Positions 14,607 through 20,933 of a stretch of DNA of 59,439 nucleotides are shown here, piece by piece. Where the stretch lies: positions 1 through 59,439 of IMG/VR virus record IMGVR_UViG_3300037459_000125; one strand, written 5' to 3'. The first letter of the stretch is position 1, and each line of letters starts with the position of its first letter. Position numbers and translations under genes: made by a program. This DNA comes from a virus. The notes below the pieces were generated by a model, which did no database searches, was not told the origin of the DNA, and saw only the letters and a program-made list of their open reading frames with translations.

Positions 14607-15073
14607 TCCGGGGCTCCTTGGTTGTACTGGAAAGAATCAGCATGGGCATCGCAACGGATTTCCCCGTCACTACATATATCCAGGGGCCCACCGCAATCCT
14701 CGAAAGGTACACGGTTTCGTTCCCCATCGAGACACATATCACCTTCCTCATCGTCAGAGTGTGCATCACTTTGACCTTTGGGGGCTCCTTGAGTGGCTTT
14801 GAGGATGGCAGCCCGAGCAATCTCGTTGATACGCAAAAGCTGGACAACTACATTGGGCCATTGGTATGTCACGTCTTCCTTGATCTTCTCCAGCGCTGCT
14901 AGAAGCTCTGGCGCGGCTGCGATTAGGCGGGCGTTGGCCCGCATAGCCGGTCCTGGCTTCTCAGAGGGGTAGGGCATCCCGTTCATATAGCAAACCCCTT
15001 GGTCATCCCGACCTCCAGTAATGAATTCCCATTTGCCGCTAATTCTCCATGGCCCGGGCGTATGCTCTGTCAT
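14603..15073 (-). CDS. HTPGPW family phage protein, 156 aa
   Basis: HTPGPWR at the N-terminus and ANARLIAAAPELLAALE are signatures, recalled from many phages and prophages, of a family with unknown function. The C-terminal third is Cys-rich (CLDGERN...CGGPLDICSDGEIRC) and appears to be an added metal-binding tail. The gene at 17082-17408 is a second member of this family. Confidence 0.75.
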   Translation of the reverse strand: MTEHTPGPWRISGKWEFITGGRDDQGVCYMNGMPYPSEKPGPAMRANARLIAAAPELLAALEKIKEDVTYQWPNVVVQLLRINEIARAAILKATQGAPKGQSDAHSDDEEGDMCLDGERNRVPFEDCGGPLDICSDGEIRCDAHADSFQYNQGAPE

Positions 15074-15075
15074 TT

Positions 15076-15399
15076 CTATTTCTCCCTAAGCAAGAATTCT
15101 AACTCATTCAGCACCACAGTCGCCCCCAGTCTCATCTTCTCGTCCCCGCGGGGGATCTTGTTCCTAGCCTTCCGGCATCTATCGAGGACGGGAATGAGTA
15201 TTAGCCTCCTCCGCGTGAGGTCTTTGTTCCTGATCCTCTCCTGGGCAGCCGCTATGGCCTTGCGCTCACGTCTTTCCACGTTCCTAGGGTGGTGGGAATG
15301 GCAGAAGCCCTCAAGTGTCGCTGGGGCTCGACAGGGGCGTGGTGGGTCGTTGAAAGACCTACCGTAGACCTGTTCTTTGCAGAGAGGGGGGGCGGCCAC
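15076..15399 (-). CDS. Hypothetical basic protein with Cys motif, 107 aa
   Basis: GTG 15399 lies just after the preceding stop with GAGG ten bases upstream. CRAPATLEGFCHSHHP resembles the small zinc motif of phage proteins that describe C..C..H patterns; the C-terminal half is helical and basic. Function unknown. Confidence 0.55.
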   Translation of the reverse strand: MAAPPLCKEQVYGRSFNDPPRPCRAPATLEGFCHSHHPRNVERRERKAIAAAQERIRNKDLTRRRLILIPVLDRCRKARNKIPRGDEKMRLGATVVLNELEFLLREK

Positions 15400-15401
15400 A
15401 G

Positions 15402-15866
15402 CTACAGCGCCTCGATCATGTTGTCCAGAGCATCGGTGTCCAAGCCTGAGTCGTTCCAAGCCACCCCGTCAGGGGTTCTAGTAAGAGGTGCGCCTATCTC
15501 CAAAAGGAGGCGTGTTTCTTCGATTGCGTCTATTCTAGCAACGAAATCGGCATAGTTTCTAGCTTCTTTACCTAGTTCATAGAATCCCTCATCGTTCCCG
15601 ATCCACAGAGCCACGTTCCAAGTCTGGTAGTTTTCCCACCCGTTATAGCCTTCGCTCATCATTTCCCCCCCACTAGGCCCGTTTGTACCTGCGATATACC
15701 CGAGCCACCGCTCTCGGTCGAACCTGGGATTTTGGCTCTGGCAGAAGTCAGCCAAGGCGAAGATTTGACCCTCAATGAAGGGTGGGGAATCCACAATCTC
15801 GGCTGTTTTGTTGTAGTTGCGGATAATGTCTGCGAGCTGGATGAAATGGCGTTTACTCATTCCCAT
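15402..15866 (-). CDS. Two-domain conserved phage protein (fusion), 154 aa
   Basis: Residues 1-70 resemble a small phage protein with LADFCQSQNPRFDRERWLGYI. Residues 75-154 resemble another small family with NYQTWNVALWIGNDEGFY (DUF7249-like, from memory). In other phages I recall these as separate proteins, so this appears to be a fusion. ATG 15866 has AAGGAGG seven bases upstream. It is the first gene behind the promoter at 15910-15938 and so is probably expressed early and strongly. Confidence 0.7.
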   Translation of the reverse strand: MGMSKRHFIQLADIIRNYNKTAEIVDSPPFIEGQIFALADFCQSQNPRFDRERWLGYIAGTNGPSGGEMMSEGYNGWENYQTWNVALWIGNDEGFYELGKEARNYADFVARIDAIEETRLLLEIGAPLTRTPDGVAWNDSGLDTDALDNMIEAL

Positions 15867-15909
15867 TGTGTTTCCTCCTTAGGTATCACTTCGGGTGTTT
15901 CGCTCGGAT

Positions 15910-15938
15910 ACTTTAGCACAAACTCCGAGTGGTGTCAA
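15910..15938 (-). promoter_or_regulatory. Sigma70-type promoter for the leftward arm
   Basis: On the minus strand, TTGACA (15938-15933) and TAAAGT (15915-15910) are 17 bases apart. Transcription would start near 15903 and give a leader of about 37 bases with a strong ribosome site. The bases after the -10 are ATCCGA, the same as after the -10 of the two rightward promoter repeats at 18440 and 18807. Confidence 0.65.
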
Positions 15939-16344
15939 ACTCAACTACTAATCTCCTGCTAATGAAAGTCAATTTAGTAGTTCCCCGCGGGGACTGTAGG
16001 GCTCTCCACCTACCCCTAAAAGGGGCAGTAAATGACGGTTTGACACTTTTGACACTTTGCGTTGAAATCCCTACGCTCGCAATCGGCACTTTTGGCACTT
16101 TCGGCAACTTCGAGTGTAACTAGCTGATAAAACCCCCATGTGGGGGGAAATCCCCTGAGTGCAGTGATGTTAGAGATATATTGTTGTTTGTGTATTATAA
16201 GCGGAGCTATTATGCTCTAACTCAACCTCCTGCCTTTAATAAAAGAGGGGTGCACGGTTTACAACCCACAGAGTTGTGTACCCCCTACCTACCCTTGGAG
16301 TATGATTTAACCTACTCTTTCGGGTAGGGAGAAAAGCCTACAGT
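15939..16344. other. Intergenic control region without genes
   Basis: No plausible gene is seen; ORFs on both strands are short and overlap each other antisense. It holds a perfect palindrome TCCCCGCGGGGA (15982-15993) and a CCCCTAAAAGGGG hairpin. It also holds clustered TTTGACACT/TTGGCACTTT repeats near 16040-16105 and a hairpin with arms 16247-16255/16276-16284. TTAGAG and TATTAT with a 17-base gap on the plus strand could be a weak promoter. The repeats may be regulator binding sites. Confidence 0.45.
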
Positions 16345-16420
16345 TGGTCAGGAGTATGGGAATCGAACCCATATCGGCGGGGCCACAACCCACTGTTTTA
16401 GCCGGTTAAACTAACTCCTG
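16345..16420 (-). tRNA. tRNA-His (GTG), CCA encoded
   Basis: 76 nt folding as a full cloverleaf: acceptor CAGGAGT/ACTCCTG, D stem GTTT/AAAC, anticodon stem GTGGG/CCCGC, loop TTGTGGC with anticodon GTG, T arm ATGGG-TTCGATT-CCCAT, discriminator A73, then CCA. The base before position 1 is C, so there is no G-1, and A73 replaces the usual C73. Most bacterial tRNA-His have G-1:C73; a clade of Alphaproteobacteria does not. Confidence 0.93.
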
Positions 16421-16438
16421 GTTTGGGGTGTTGGGCCC

Positions 16439-16525
16439 TCAGTCTCCCAGACTGACCGCCCACGCTCCCGCCCGGATCAGTCCATAGATCACAGCCGAGG
16501 TGGTTATCCAGAGTAGGTAGATCAT
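16439..16525 (-). CDS. Tiny membrane protein, 28 aa
   Basis: ATG overlaps the stop of the 59-residue gene (ATGA). Almost entirely one hydrophobic helix (IYLLWITTSAVIYGLI...AWAV). Very short; likely real because of the coupling and because GGGGAAGGAG lies upstream. Confidence 0.4.
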   Translation of the reverse strand: MIYLLWITTSAVIYGLIRAGAWAVSLGD

Positions 16526-16701
16526 CGGTTCTCCTTCCCCGCGGGGATATCAGTCTTCTCCCCAAAGTCAAACAACAAACCTGGAGTCTGGTCTCTCCAA
16601 GGCGAGTCTACAAAGCTGAGCCCGATAGACTCCGCAGCCGTCACTGGTTCAGTCTGATCGGGGTGGCCGTGGAATGTTAGCGGTAGGTCGATTGGGTGCA
16701 T
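16522..16701 (-). CDS. Hypothetical protein, 59 aa
   Basis: ATG 16701 lies two bases after the previous stop and has GAGGA eight bases upstream. Soluble, acidic; not recognised. It contains the palindrome TCCCCGCGGGGA near its end (16536-16547). Confidence 0.5.
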   Translation of the reverse strand: MHPIDLPLTFHGHPDQTEPVTAAESIGLSFVDSPWRDQTPGLLFDFGEKTDIPAGKENR

Positions 16702-16702
16702 T

Positions 16703-17026
16703 TCACACTTCCTCTATGTCTAGGGTCGATAGAATCGCTGATCGCAGATCCTCTGCGGGCTCTTCACCACTATCAGTCAATCGACGGCACAGTACGCCCA
16801 TACTCCGGGGCTCAATCCTGAAACCTCGCTTCCCGTAACACCCTTCAAACTCCTTGAAGAATATCGCGGTAAGGTGGGCGTCGATCCCCTGATTGACCGC
16901 AGAGGATAGAGTCTCGAAATCCTCGGACCCTTGATGACACTCGATCTCGTAACCCTCCGGGCATTCTCGGGTTACTGCCGCAATAATTACTTCCTCTGGT
17001 GTAGTACCTGCTGTATAGGTTTGCAT
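16703..17026 (-). CDS. Hypothetical protein, 107 aa
   Basis: Mixed alpha/beta protein with four Cys spread along it. It starts downstream of GGGAGAACGG. No family recognised. It is the second gene of the leftward arm. Confidence 0.55.
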   Translation of the reverse strand: MQTYTAGTTPEEVIIAAVTRECPEGYEIECHQGSEDFETLSSAVNQGIDAHLTAIFFKEFEGCYGKRGFRIEPRSMGVLCRRLTDSGEEPAEDLRSAILSTLDIEEV

Positions 17027-17081
17027 TTCCGTTCTCCCTTATTCTAACCCTAACCCTTACCCCATCCCACCCCGAGATCTC

Positions 17082-17408
17082 TCAACCCTGGGGATCCTCG
17101 GGGCTTCCCGTGGGGATATTTCCCTTAGCTTGAGCCACATACCCCTCGGCCTCGGCTAGATGCGCCTTGTAGATATCCATTCCCGGTTCAGTCCGCGCCG
17201 CTTGCAGCAACCATTCTAGGGAATGAAGTAGATCAGGAGCAGCAACTATAAGCCGCGCATTCTCTTCTTGATTGTTAGCGTAGTGTGGGCGTGGGCTCAC
17301 ACTCGCGATCATGCCTCGCTTTGCCGGACGAGTAGCACTCCCTGTTATTGCTATTGTGTTGTCTCGTGGATCACGTTCCCCAACTACCCATGGTCTTGCA
17401 GTGTGCAT
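17082..17408 (-). CDS. HTPGPW-like family protein, 108 aa
   Basis: MHTARPW at the start and ENARLIVAAPDLLHSLEWLL match the two signatures of the gene at 14603-15073, so the genome has two members of the family. ATG 17408 follows GGAAGG; the longer ORF to 17426 is not preferred. It is the first gene of the leftward arm, behind an operator-like palindrome at 17425. Confidence 0.7.
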   Translation of the reverse strand: MHTARPWVVGERDPRDNTIAITGSATRPAKRGMIASVSPRPHYANNQEENARLIVAAPDLLHSLEWLLQAARTEPGMDIYKAHLAEAEGYVAQAKGNIPTGSPEDPQG

Positions 17409-17424
17409 TTCCTTCCCCCTAATC

Positions 17425-17446
17425 ATTAACTCACTTCAGAGTTAAT
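17425..17446. promoter_or_regulatory. Operator-like palindrome at the leftward promoter
   Basis: ATTAACTC and GAGTTAAT, eight-base perfect arms, are separated by six bases. On the minus strand a TATTAA with preceding TG overlaps it, and TTGCGC lies 16 bases further upstream. A promoter covered by an operator, or a hairpin at the 5' end of the mRNA, are both possible. The HTH regulator at 3218-3478 is a candidate binder (inference). Confidence 0.5.
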
Positions 17447-17703
17447 ACACCATCGGCCCCCAAGCGCAAGACCTTGAGGATAATAATCTAATAAACTTTC
17501 TAACAGACTTAGAGCCAATGGAAAGGTCTATTCTTTACTCAAGTTAGATAGACTTGGGGAGGGGGGCCAGTGTCCCCGGGGGGACTGTGTATGCAAGTGC
17601 TGTGCCAACCCCCCGTCCTCCCTACCCTGGGCTTGGATGGTGCGCCTCATGTGCTTGGGCTAGCCCGCATGCGGTGGGCTAATGTAAGATACCAACCGAC
17701 GAG

Positions 17704-17724
17704 GTGTAAGTTATTAACTTACAC
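17704..17724. promoter_or_regulatory. Perfect 9-bp-arm palindrome, operator candidate
   Basis: GTGTAAGTT and AACTTACAC flank ATT. Size and symmetry fit the binding site of a dimeric helix-turn-helix protein. It lies between the two divergent arms. No second perfect copy was noticed. Confidence 0.5.
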
Positions 17725-17895
17725 TCTGTCCCCCGGGGGACCAGTAAGGTCTAAGGAGTGCCTGTCTATCGAAGCCTTTGGAGTAGAAAGTAAAGTCCCC
17801 CACAGAGACTCTGGTACTGAACACCCTTCGGTCTCGTGGGAGAGAGTCTAGAGGAGGAGTACACAGTTCGGTGTCCCCCCAGATTCTTATACTCC

Positions 17896-17946
17896 GACTT
17901 AACTTTAGGTGGTCGGAAGTTATAGGATTTGCTAACCTTTCGGCTC
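17896..17946 (+). repeat. 51-bp intergenic repeat R1, copy 1
   Basis: Identical over 51 bp to 18659-18709. It contains TTAACT and TATAGG 16 bases apart, a possible weak promoter. CCGAC, starting two bases upstream of the repeat, can pair with GTCGG inside it; copy 2 has CTGAC and still pairs through a wobble. The two R1 copies alternate with the two R2 copies. Confidence 0.75.
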
Positions 17947-18096
17947 CTTAGTCAGAGAGGTGTTCTACTGTCCTGCCTCTCGGCCTAGACGTATGCGGCC
18001 ACGTATGGTTCTCCCGGACCTAAACCGACGGGGGCGACAAGCCGGATGCGTGACGAGGCGATTGTAAGCTTGGGGCAGGGCAGCCGATAGTTTCTG

Positions 18097-18138
18097 TGTT
18101 ACAATAATTGGCGAGAGCCTTTCTACGGGAACCTCGCC
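18097..18138 (+). promoter_or_regulatory. Extended -10 promoter with 5' leader hairpin
   Basis: TGTTACAAT (18097-18105) is an extended -10 with only a weak -35. Transcription would begin near 18111. GGCGAG (18110-18115) pairs with CTCGCC (18133-18138), placing a hairpin at the very 5' end of the mRNA of the 18164 gene. The same arrangement is seen in repeat R2. Confidence 0.55.
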
Positions 18139-18163
18139 GCGCCTTAACCTAGAGGACCATACG

Positions 18164-18340
18164 ATGAATGCGAATCCCACCGATACGACTTTAGACCTGC
18201 TAAACACAAGTACCGAGGAGGTCCAAAGGCTTAGAAAAGAGCTACTGGACTGGAAGACGGCGGTGGGTTACATCAAACTAATACTAAAGAGCACGACTGA
18301 TAACCTAGGCAATATCGAACAACCAGAAGGGCCAACCTAG
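18164..18340 (+). CDS. Small coiled-coil protein, 58 aa
   Basis: ATG 18164 has GAGG eight bases upstream. The protein has a helical pattern TEEVQRLRKELLDW, similar to the EEIRRLR stretches in the genes at 18927 and 19148, so the three may be paralogues. First gene of the rightward arm. Function unknown. Confidence 0.55.
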   Translation: MNANPTDTTLDLLNTSTEEVQRLRKELLDWKTAVGYIKLILKSTTDNLGNIEQPEGPT

Positions 18341-18359
18341 CGGGGGCAGGGTAGTTGGC

Positions 18360-18435
18360 TCCCCGGTAGCTCAGTTGGTAGAGCTGCGCCCTGTTAAGGC
18401 GACGGTCGCAGGTTCGAGTCCTGCCCGGGGAGCCA
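18360..18435 (+). tRNA. tRNA-Asn (GTT), CCA encoded
   Basis: 76 nt: acceptor TCCCCGG/CCGGGGA, D arm GCTC/GAGC, anticodon arm GCGCC/GGCGA with one end mismatch, loop CTGTTAA with anticodon GTT, T arm GCAGG-TTCGAGT-CCTGC, discriminator G and CCA. The bases flanking the gene extend the acceptor helix: GTTGGC upstream pairs with GCCAAC, which includes the CCA end. Confidence 0.95.
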
Positions 18436-18439
18436 ACCG

Positions 18440-18529
18440 TCCTTGACCCACCTTGAATATCAGGTACACTATCCGATACTCAGGCTCTAACTGTCTGAAT
18501 CTTCTAGCTTTCCCGGCCCCTGGGGGACC
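18440..18529 (+). promoter_or_regulatory. Repeat R2 copy 1: promoter plus leader hairpin
   Basis: TTGACC (18443-18448) and TACACT (18465-18470) lie 16 bases apart. They are followed by ATCCGATAC and a hairpin TCAGGC/GTCTGA with a 7-base loop. The first 42 bases equal 18807-18848, and the tail CTTCTAGCTTTCCCGGCCCCTG is also shared. No gene follows directly; the next ORF is past copy 2. Confidence 0.7.
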
Positions 18530-18658
18530 CCATCCCACCAAGTTTCCATCTGTCAGAAAATACCCCTACTTTGTTTTCAGTTTTGTCAATGGGGACGGGG
18601 AGTTAGAGTGGTGGGATGAGGGAAGGGACGCCCCGCGGGGACCAAACTCTTCTACTCT

Positions 18659-18709
18659 GACTTAACTTTAGGTGGTCGGAAGTTATAGGATTTGCTAACC
18701 TTTCGGCTC
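18659..18709 (+). repeat. 51-bp intergenic repeat R1, copy 2
   Basis: Exact copy of 17896-17946. The flanking base change CCGAC to CTGAC keeps pairing with GTCGG through G-U. It lies between the two copies of R2. Confidence 0.75.
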
Positions 18710-18806
18710 GATAGGCACCAAATACTCCCGCTTCGCAAACGCCAGCAGACGGCGGGGATGATGAGTGTCAAGGGATCGGGGTGTCGCTGCCCTGTCCCAC
18801 GCTCCC

Positions 18807-18904
18807 TCCTTGACCCACCTTGAATATCAGGTACACTATCCGATACTCCGAGGCCAACTCCTCGGATCTTCTAGCTTTCCCGGCCCCTGTCCCCTGGGGG
18901 ACCC
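18807..18904 (+). promoter_or_regulatory. Repeat R2 copy 2: promoter plus leader hairpin for early rightward genes
   Basis: TTGACC (18810-18815) and TACACT (18832-18837) are 16 bases apart, then ATCCGATAC and a hairpin TCCGAGG/CCTCGGA with loop CCAACT. Relative to copy 1 both arms of the stem have changed while pairing is kept, and AACT of the loop is conserved. It lies about 90 bases upstream of the 18927 gene. Confidence 0.75.
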
Positions 18905-18926
18905 TAGCTCCGCAGGAGGTGACCCT

Positions 18927-19127
18927 GTGACGAAGAACCTTTCCTACTCCGACCATCTACTCCAACGCCTAGACGAAGCAAGCGAAGATCTGACCACCAG
19001 CGCGGCTGAAGAGATCCGAAGACTTCGTAGATCTGTTCTAGCTTTTGAGGGTCTAGCCGAGAAACGTCGTAAAGCCCTAGCCCGAATACAACGGATTCTG
19101 CGAGACGAAGAGCAGAAACTAGGGTGA
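18927..19127 (+). CDS. Small coiled-coil protein, 66 aa
   Basis: GTG 18927 has AGGAGGT six bases upstream. LLQRLDEASEDL followed by AAEEIRRLRRSVLAF gives one long amphipathic helix. The next gene shares the same order (WLEATSEDP...AAKEIRRLRAEL), so the two are probably tandem duplicates. Function unknown. Confidence 0.65.
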   Translation: MTKNLSYSDHLLQRLDEASEDLTTSAAEEIRRLRRSVLAFEGLAEKRRKALARIQRILRDEEQKLG

Positions 19128-19147
19128 CTAAACCCTCGGAGGACCCT

Positions 19148-19369
19148 GTGACGAAGACCCCGACCCCCATCATCCACGACATTCTTGACTGGCTTGAAGC
19201 TACATCAGAGGATCCTGCCTATTGTGAGGGATCCCACGAACAGGCCGCCAAGGAGATCCGGAGGCTCAGGGCGGAACTGAAAGACGCAGAAGCTAGGATA
19301 AGTCTCACTGCTAATACGATATACTTGGCGTTGGATATGCTGCAAGGTCGGGACACTGACCATGACTGA
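19148..19369 (+). CDS. Small coiled-coil protein, paralogue of the previous gene, 73 aa
   Basis: GTG 19148 has GGAGG five bases upstream. It begins VTK like its neighbour and contains ILDWLEATSEDP and AAKEIRRLRAEL. The stop overlaps the next ATG (ATGACTGA). Function unknown. Confidence 0.65.
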   Translation: MTKTPTPIIHDILDWLEATSEDPAYCEGSHEQAAKEIRRLRAELKDAEARISLTANTIYLALDMLQGRDTDHD

Positions 19370-19601
19370 CCGCCCCCTCCCAAAGCTCTCCTCCAAAGCC
19401 AACATCTGTGTGCTCTGTGGGTACCCGCTACCTACCAAGACCCCCACGGGGGCCACAGCAGTAATGCAGTACCTAAAGACAGAGGAGTGTGAAGCTGTCA
19501 GTCCTGAAGCCTCAGCCCTGATCTGTACGCGAGAGCCGGGGCACCGAGGCAAGCACGCCGCCTGTGGTTTCATCGCCCATCCGTCGGACTCTTGGAAGTG
19601 A
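19362..19601 (+). CDS. Small cysteine-rich protein, 79 aa
   Basis: CVLCG, an internal Cys and CTREPGHRGKHAACG suggest two zinc sites; phrases like REPGHxGxH also occur in small zinc-finger proteins of actinobacteria and phages. Coupled to both neighbours. Function unknown. Confidence 0.6.
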   Translation: MTDRPLPKLSSKANICVLCGYPLPTKTPTGATAVMQYLKTEECEAVSPEASALICTREPGHRGKHAACGFIAHPSDSWK

Positions 19602-20353
19602 AGAACACCAGACCGGAGCCCAAACTAAGCTCGAAGGATATCCTCATCTGGGACATCGAGACCAGCCCAAACCTCGTCTTCTCCTGGGGAATCGGCCACA
19701 AGGTCTCCATCTCCTTCGAGAACATCTACCGCGAACGGGCAATCACGTGCATAGCCTGGAAGATCCTGGGCAAGTCGAGGGTCTACTCCCTGAACTGGGA
19801 CCAGAACCACTGCGACAAGGAGATGATCGACACCTTTATAGGTCACTTGAACAACTGCCGCTACTCGGTGGCCCACAACGGGGACCGGTTCGATCTCCGA
19901 TGGCTCCGGGGCAGGGCCATGTTCCACCGGCTAGGGATGTGGCCGGAATACACCAGCGTAGATACCTTGAAGATCTTCCGGAAGCTGGCCTACCTGAACT
20001 CCTATCGGCTCGACTACCTCCTCCAATACTTTGGATTCGGCCGGAAGATCAAGGTGGACTATGATCTCTGGAAACGGGTATTCGCGGGTGAGGCCAAAGC
20101 CCTCCAGGAGATGATCCGCTATAACCGTAAGGATGTCGTGGCCTTAGAGGAACTCTACACCTTCGTCCGTCAGTATATGAGTCCTGTAGACTCTCTGACC
20201 AAGAGCTGCCGAACCTGCCCCCACTGCGCCAGTGAGAAGTTCCAGCGTAAACACCACCGGTTCACCAAGGCTGGAGGTGAGAAGATCCAACTCCAGTGTG
20301 ATGCCGGTCACTATTGGACTGTGACCGCTAGCCGGTTTTTTAGGGAGAGGTGA
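19598..20353 (+). CDS. DEDDy 3'-5' exonuclease (RNase H-like) with zinc ribbon
   Basis: Predicted to degrade single-stranded DNA or RNA from the 3' end. IWDIETSPNL is Exo I, AHNGDRFDLRWL is Exo II and YNRKDVVALEEL is Exo III of the DEDDy class. The C-terminal 60 residues have CRTCPHC and a later Cys/His set, a zinc ribbon. GTG 19598 overlaps the previous stop (GTGA). 251 residues. A copy of its last ten codons is found at 20673. Confidence 0.82.
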   Translation: MKNTRPEPKLSSKDILIWDIETSPNLVFSWGIGHKVSISFENIYRERAITCIAWKILGKSRVYSLNWDQNHCDKEMIDTFIGHLNNCRYSVAHNGDRFDLRWLRGRAMFHRLGMWPEYTSVDTLKIFRKLAYLNSYRLDYLLQYFGFGRKIKVDYDLWKRVFAGEAKALQEMIRYNRKDVVALEELYTFVRQYMSPVDSLTKSCRTCPHCASEKFQRKHHRFTKAGGEKIQLQCDAGHYWTVTASRFFRER

Positions 20354-20637
20354 TGATTAAACGACACCCGAACTCAAGCCCATACGATGCAAGCGGCCTA
20401 CCACGGTCGGACCAGACACTTAACCCGGTCCAATACCGCTCTGGGAGGAAACCGATAGCTGAAGACACCCGAATTCAAAATGTAGTAAACAGATGGCGAG
20501 ATTCCTACAAGAACGCCGATGATGCAATAATGTCTGAGCTGAAACAGATACTTGGCGGAAGGTTGAGTGAAAAAGTGCAGTTCTACGAGACGGGCTACAT
20601 TCGTATCAACGGTGTTATGTATGAGCCCCCTGAGTAA
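20353..20637 (+). CDS. Hypothetical protein, 94 aa
   Basis: ATG 20353 follows GGGAGAGG. Helical middle, no motif recognised. It is flanked by two related 30-bp segments (20321-20350 and 20673-20702), as if it had been inserted as a cassette behind the exonuclease gene. Confidence 0.6.
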   Translation: MIKRHPNSSPYDASGLPRSDQTLNPVQYRSGRKPIAEDTRIQNVVNRWRDSYKNADDAIMSELKQILGGRLSEKVQFYETGYIRINGVMYEPPE

Positions 20638-20672
20638 CGCTAGAAAGCTATAAATGCCTCCTCGCCCCAACC

Positions 20673-20705
20673 GTGACCGCTAACAGATTCTTCAGGGAGA
20701 GATAG
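20673..20705 (+). pseudogene. Remnant 3' end of a second exonuclease gene
   Basis: These bases encode VTANRFFRER and a stop, against VTASRFFRER and a stop at the end of the intact exonuclease gene. 24 of 30 bases agree and five of the six differences are silent or third-position. The bases just before (20655-20680) resemble the start of the 20933 gene (RPNRDR versus RSNRDR). This looks like a recombination scar. Confidence 0.65.
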
Positions 20706-20933
20706 ATGGCAATCTCCATCCAGGCTAGATGTAGGCGGTGTCAAGAAATCCATGAGTTTGAATCTCCGTTTGACGATAGAACTGAGTTCTTTTTATGGAT
20801 TATGGGAGGTTCAAGCCGGGATTTGAGACACAATGGACCTCCAAGCGTCATTATACGAGATTGCCCAAACTGTGGGTACGATGCGATATTCGATTTCCTA
20901 GGTAGCGTTCTAAGCACCTACCCGGAGGGTTGA
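20706..20933 (+). CDS. Small zinc-ribbon protein, 75 aa
   Basis: CRRC near the N-terminus and CPNCG near the C-terminus form a probable zinc ribbon. ATG 20706 uses the AGGGAGAG left by the exonuclease remnant as its ribosome site. Function unknown. Confidence 0.65.
   Translation: MAISIQARCRRCQEIHEFESPFDDRTEFFLWIMGGSSRDLRHNGPPSVIIRDCPNCGYDAIFDFLGSVLSTYPEG

Larger units (their letters stand above)
17447..18096. other. Divergent intergenic region, no genes
   Basis: About 650 bases without a credible gene; the minus-strand ORF at 17965-18207 lacks a start site and crosses the promoter. It holds the palindromes at 17574-17586 (GTCCCC/GGGGAC type), 17704-17724 and 17728-17741, and the first copy of a 51-bp repeat at 17896-17946. 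It separates the leftward and rightward transcription arms. Confidence 0.5.
18530..18926. other. Intergenic region between tRNA-Asn and the first coiled-coil gene pair
   Basis: No credible gene: the plus ORFs at 18453-18665 and 18765 onwards lack ribosome sites and run across promoter repeats. It contains a CCCCGCGGGG palindrome (18631-18640), R1 copy 2 and R2 copy 2. Confidence 0.5.

Noticed and set aside
15913-16123. Overlapping ORFs on both strands (64 codons each)
   Set aside because: They overlap the leftward promoter and repeats; composition is not protein-like.
17041-17062. Telomere-like CTAACCCTAACCCTTACCCC
   Set aside because: Only two and a half repeats in a short spacer of a circular genome; most likely chance.
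17965-18207. 80-codon minus-strand ORF in the control region
   Set aside because: It runs across the 18097 promoter and the start of the 18164 gene and has no start signal.
18765-18926. N-terminal extension of the 18927 gene
   Set aside because: The upstream frame crosses promoter repeat R2; GTG 18927 with AGGAGGT is the better start.
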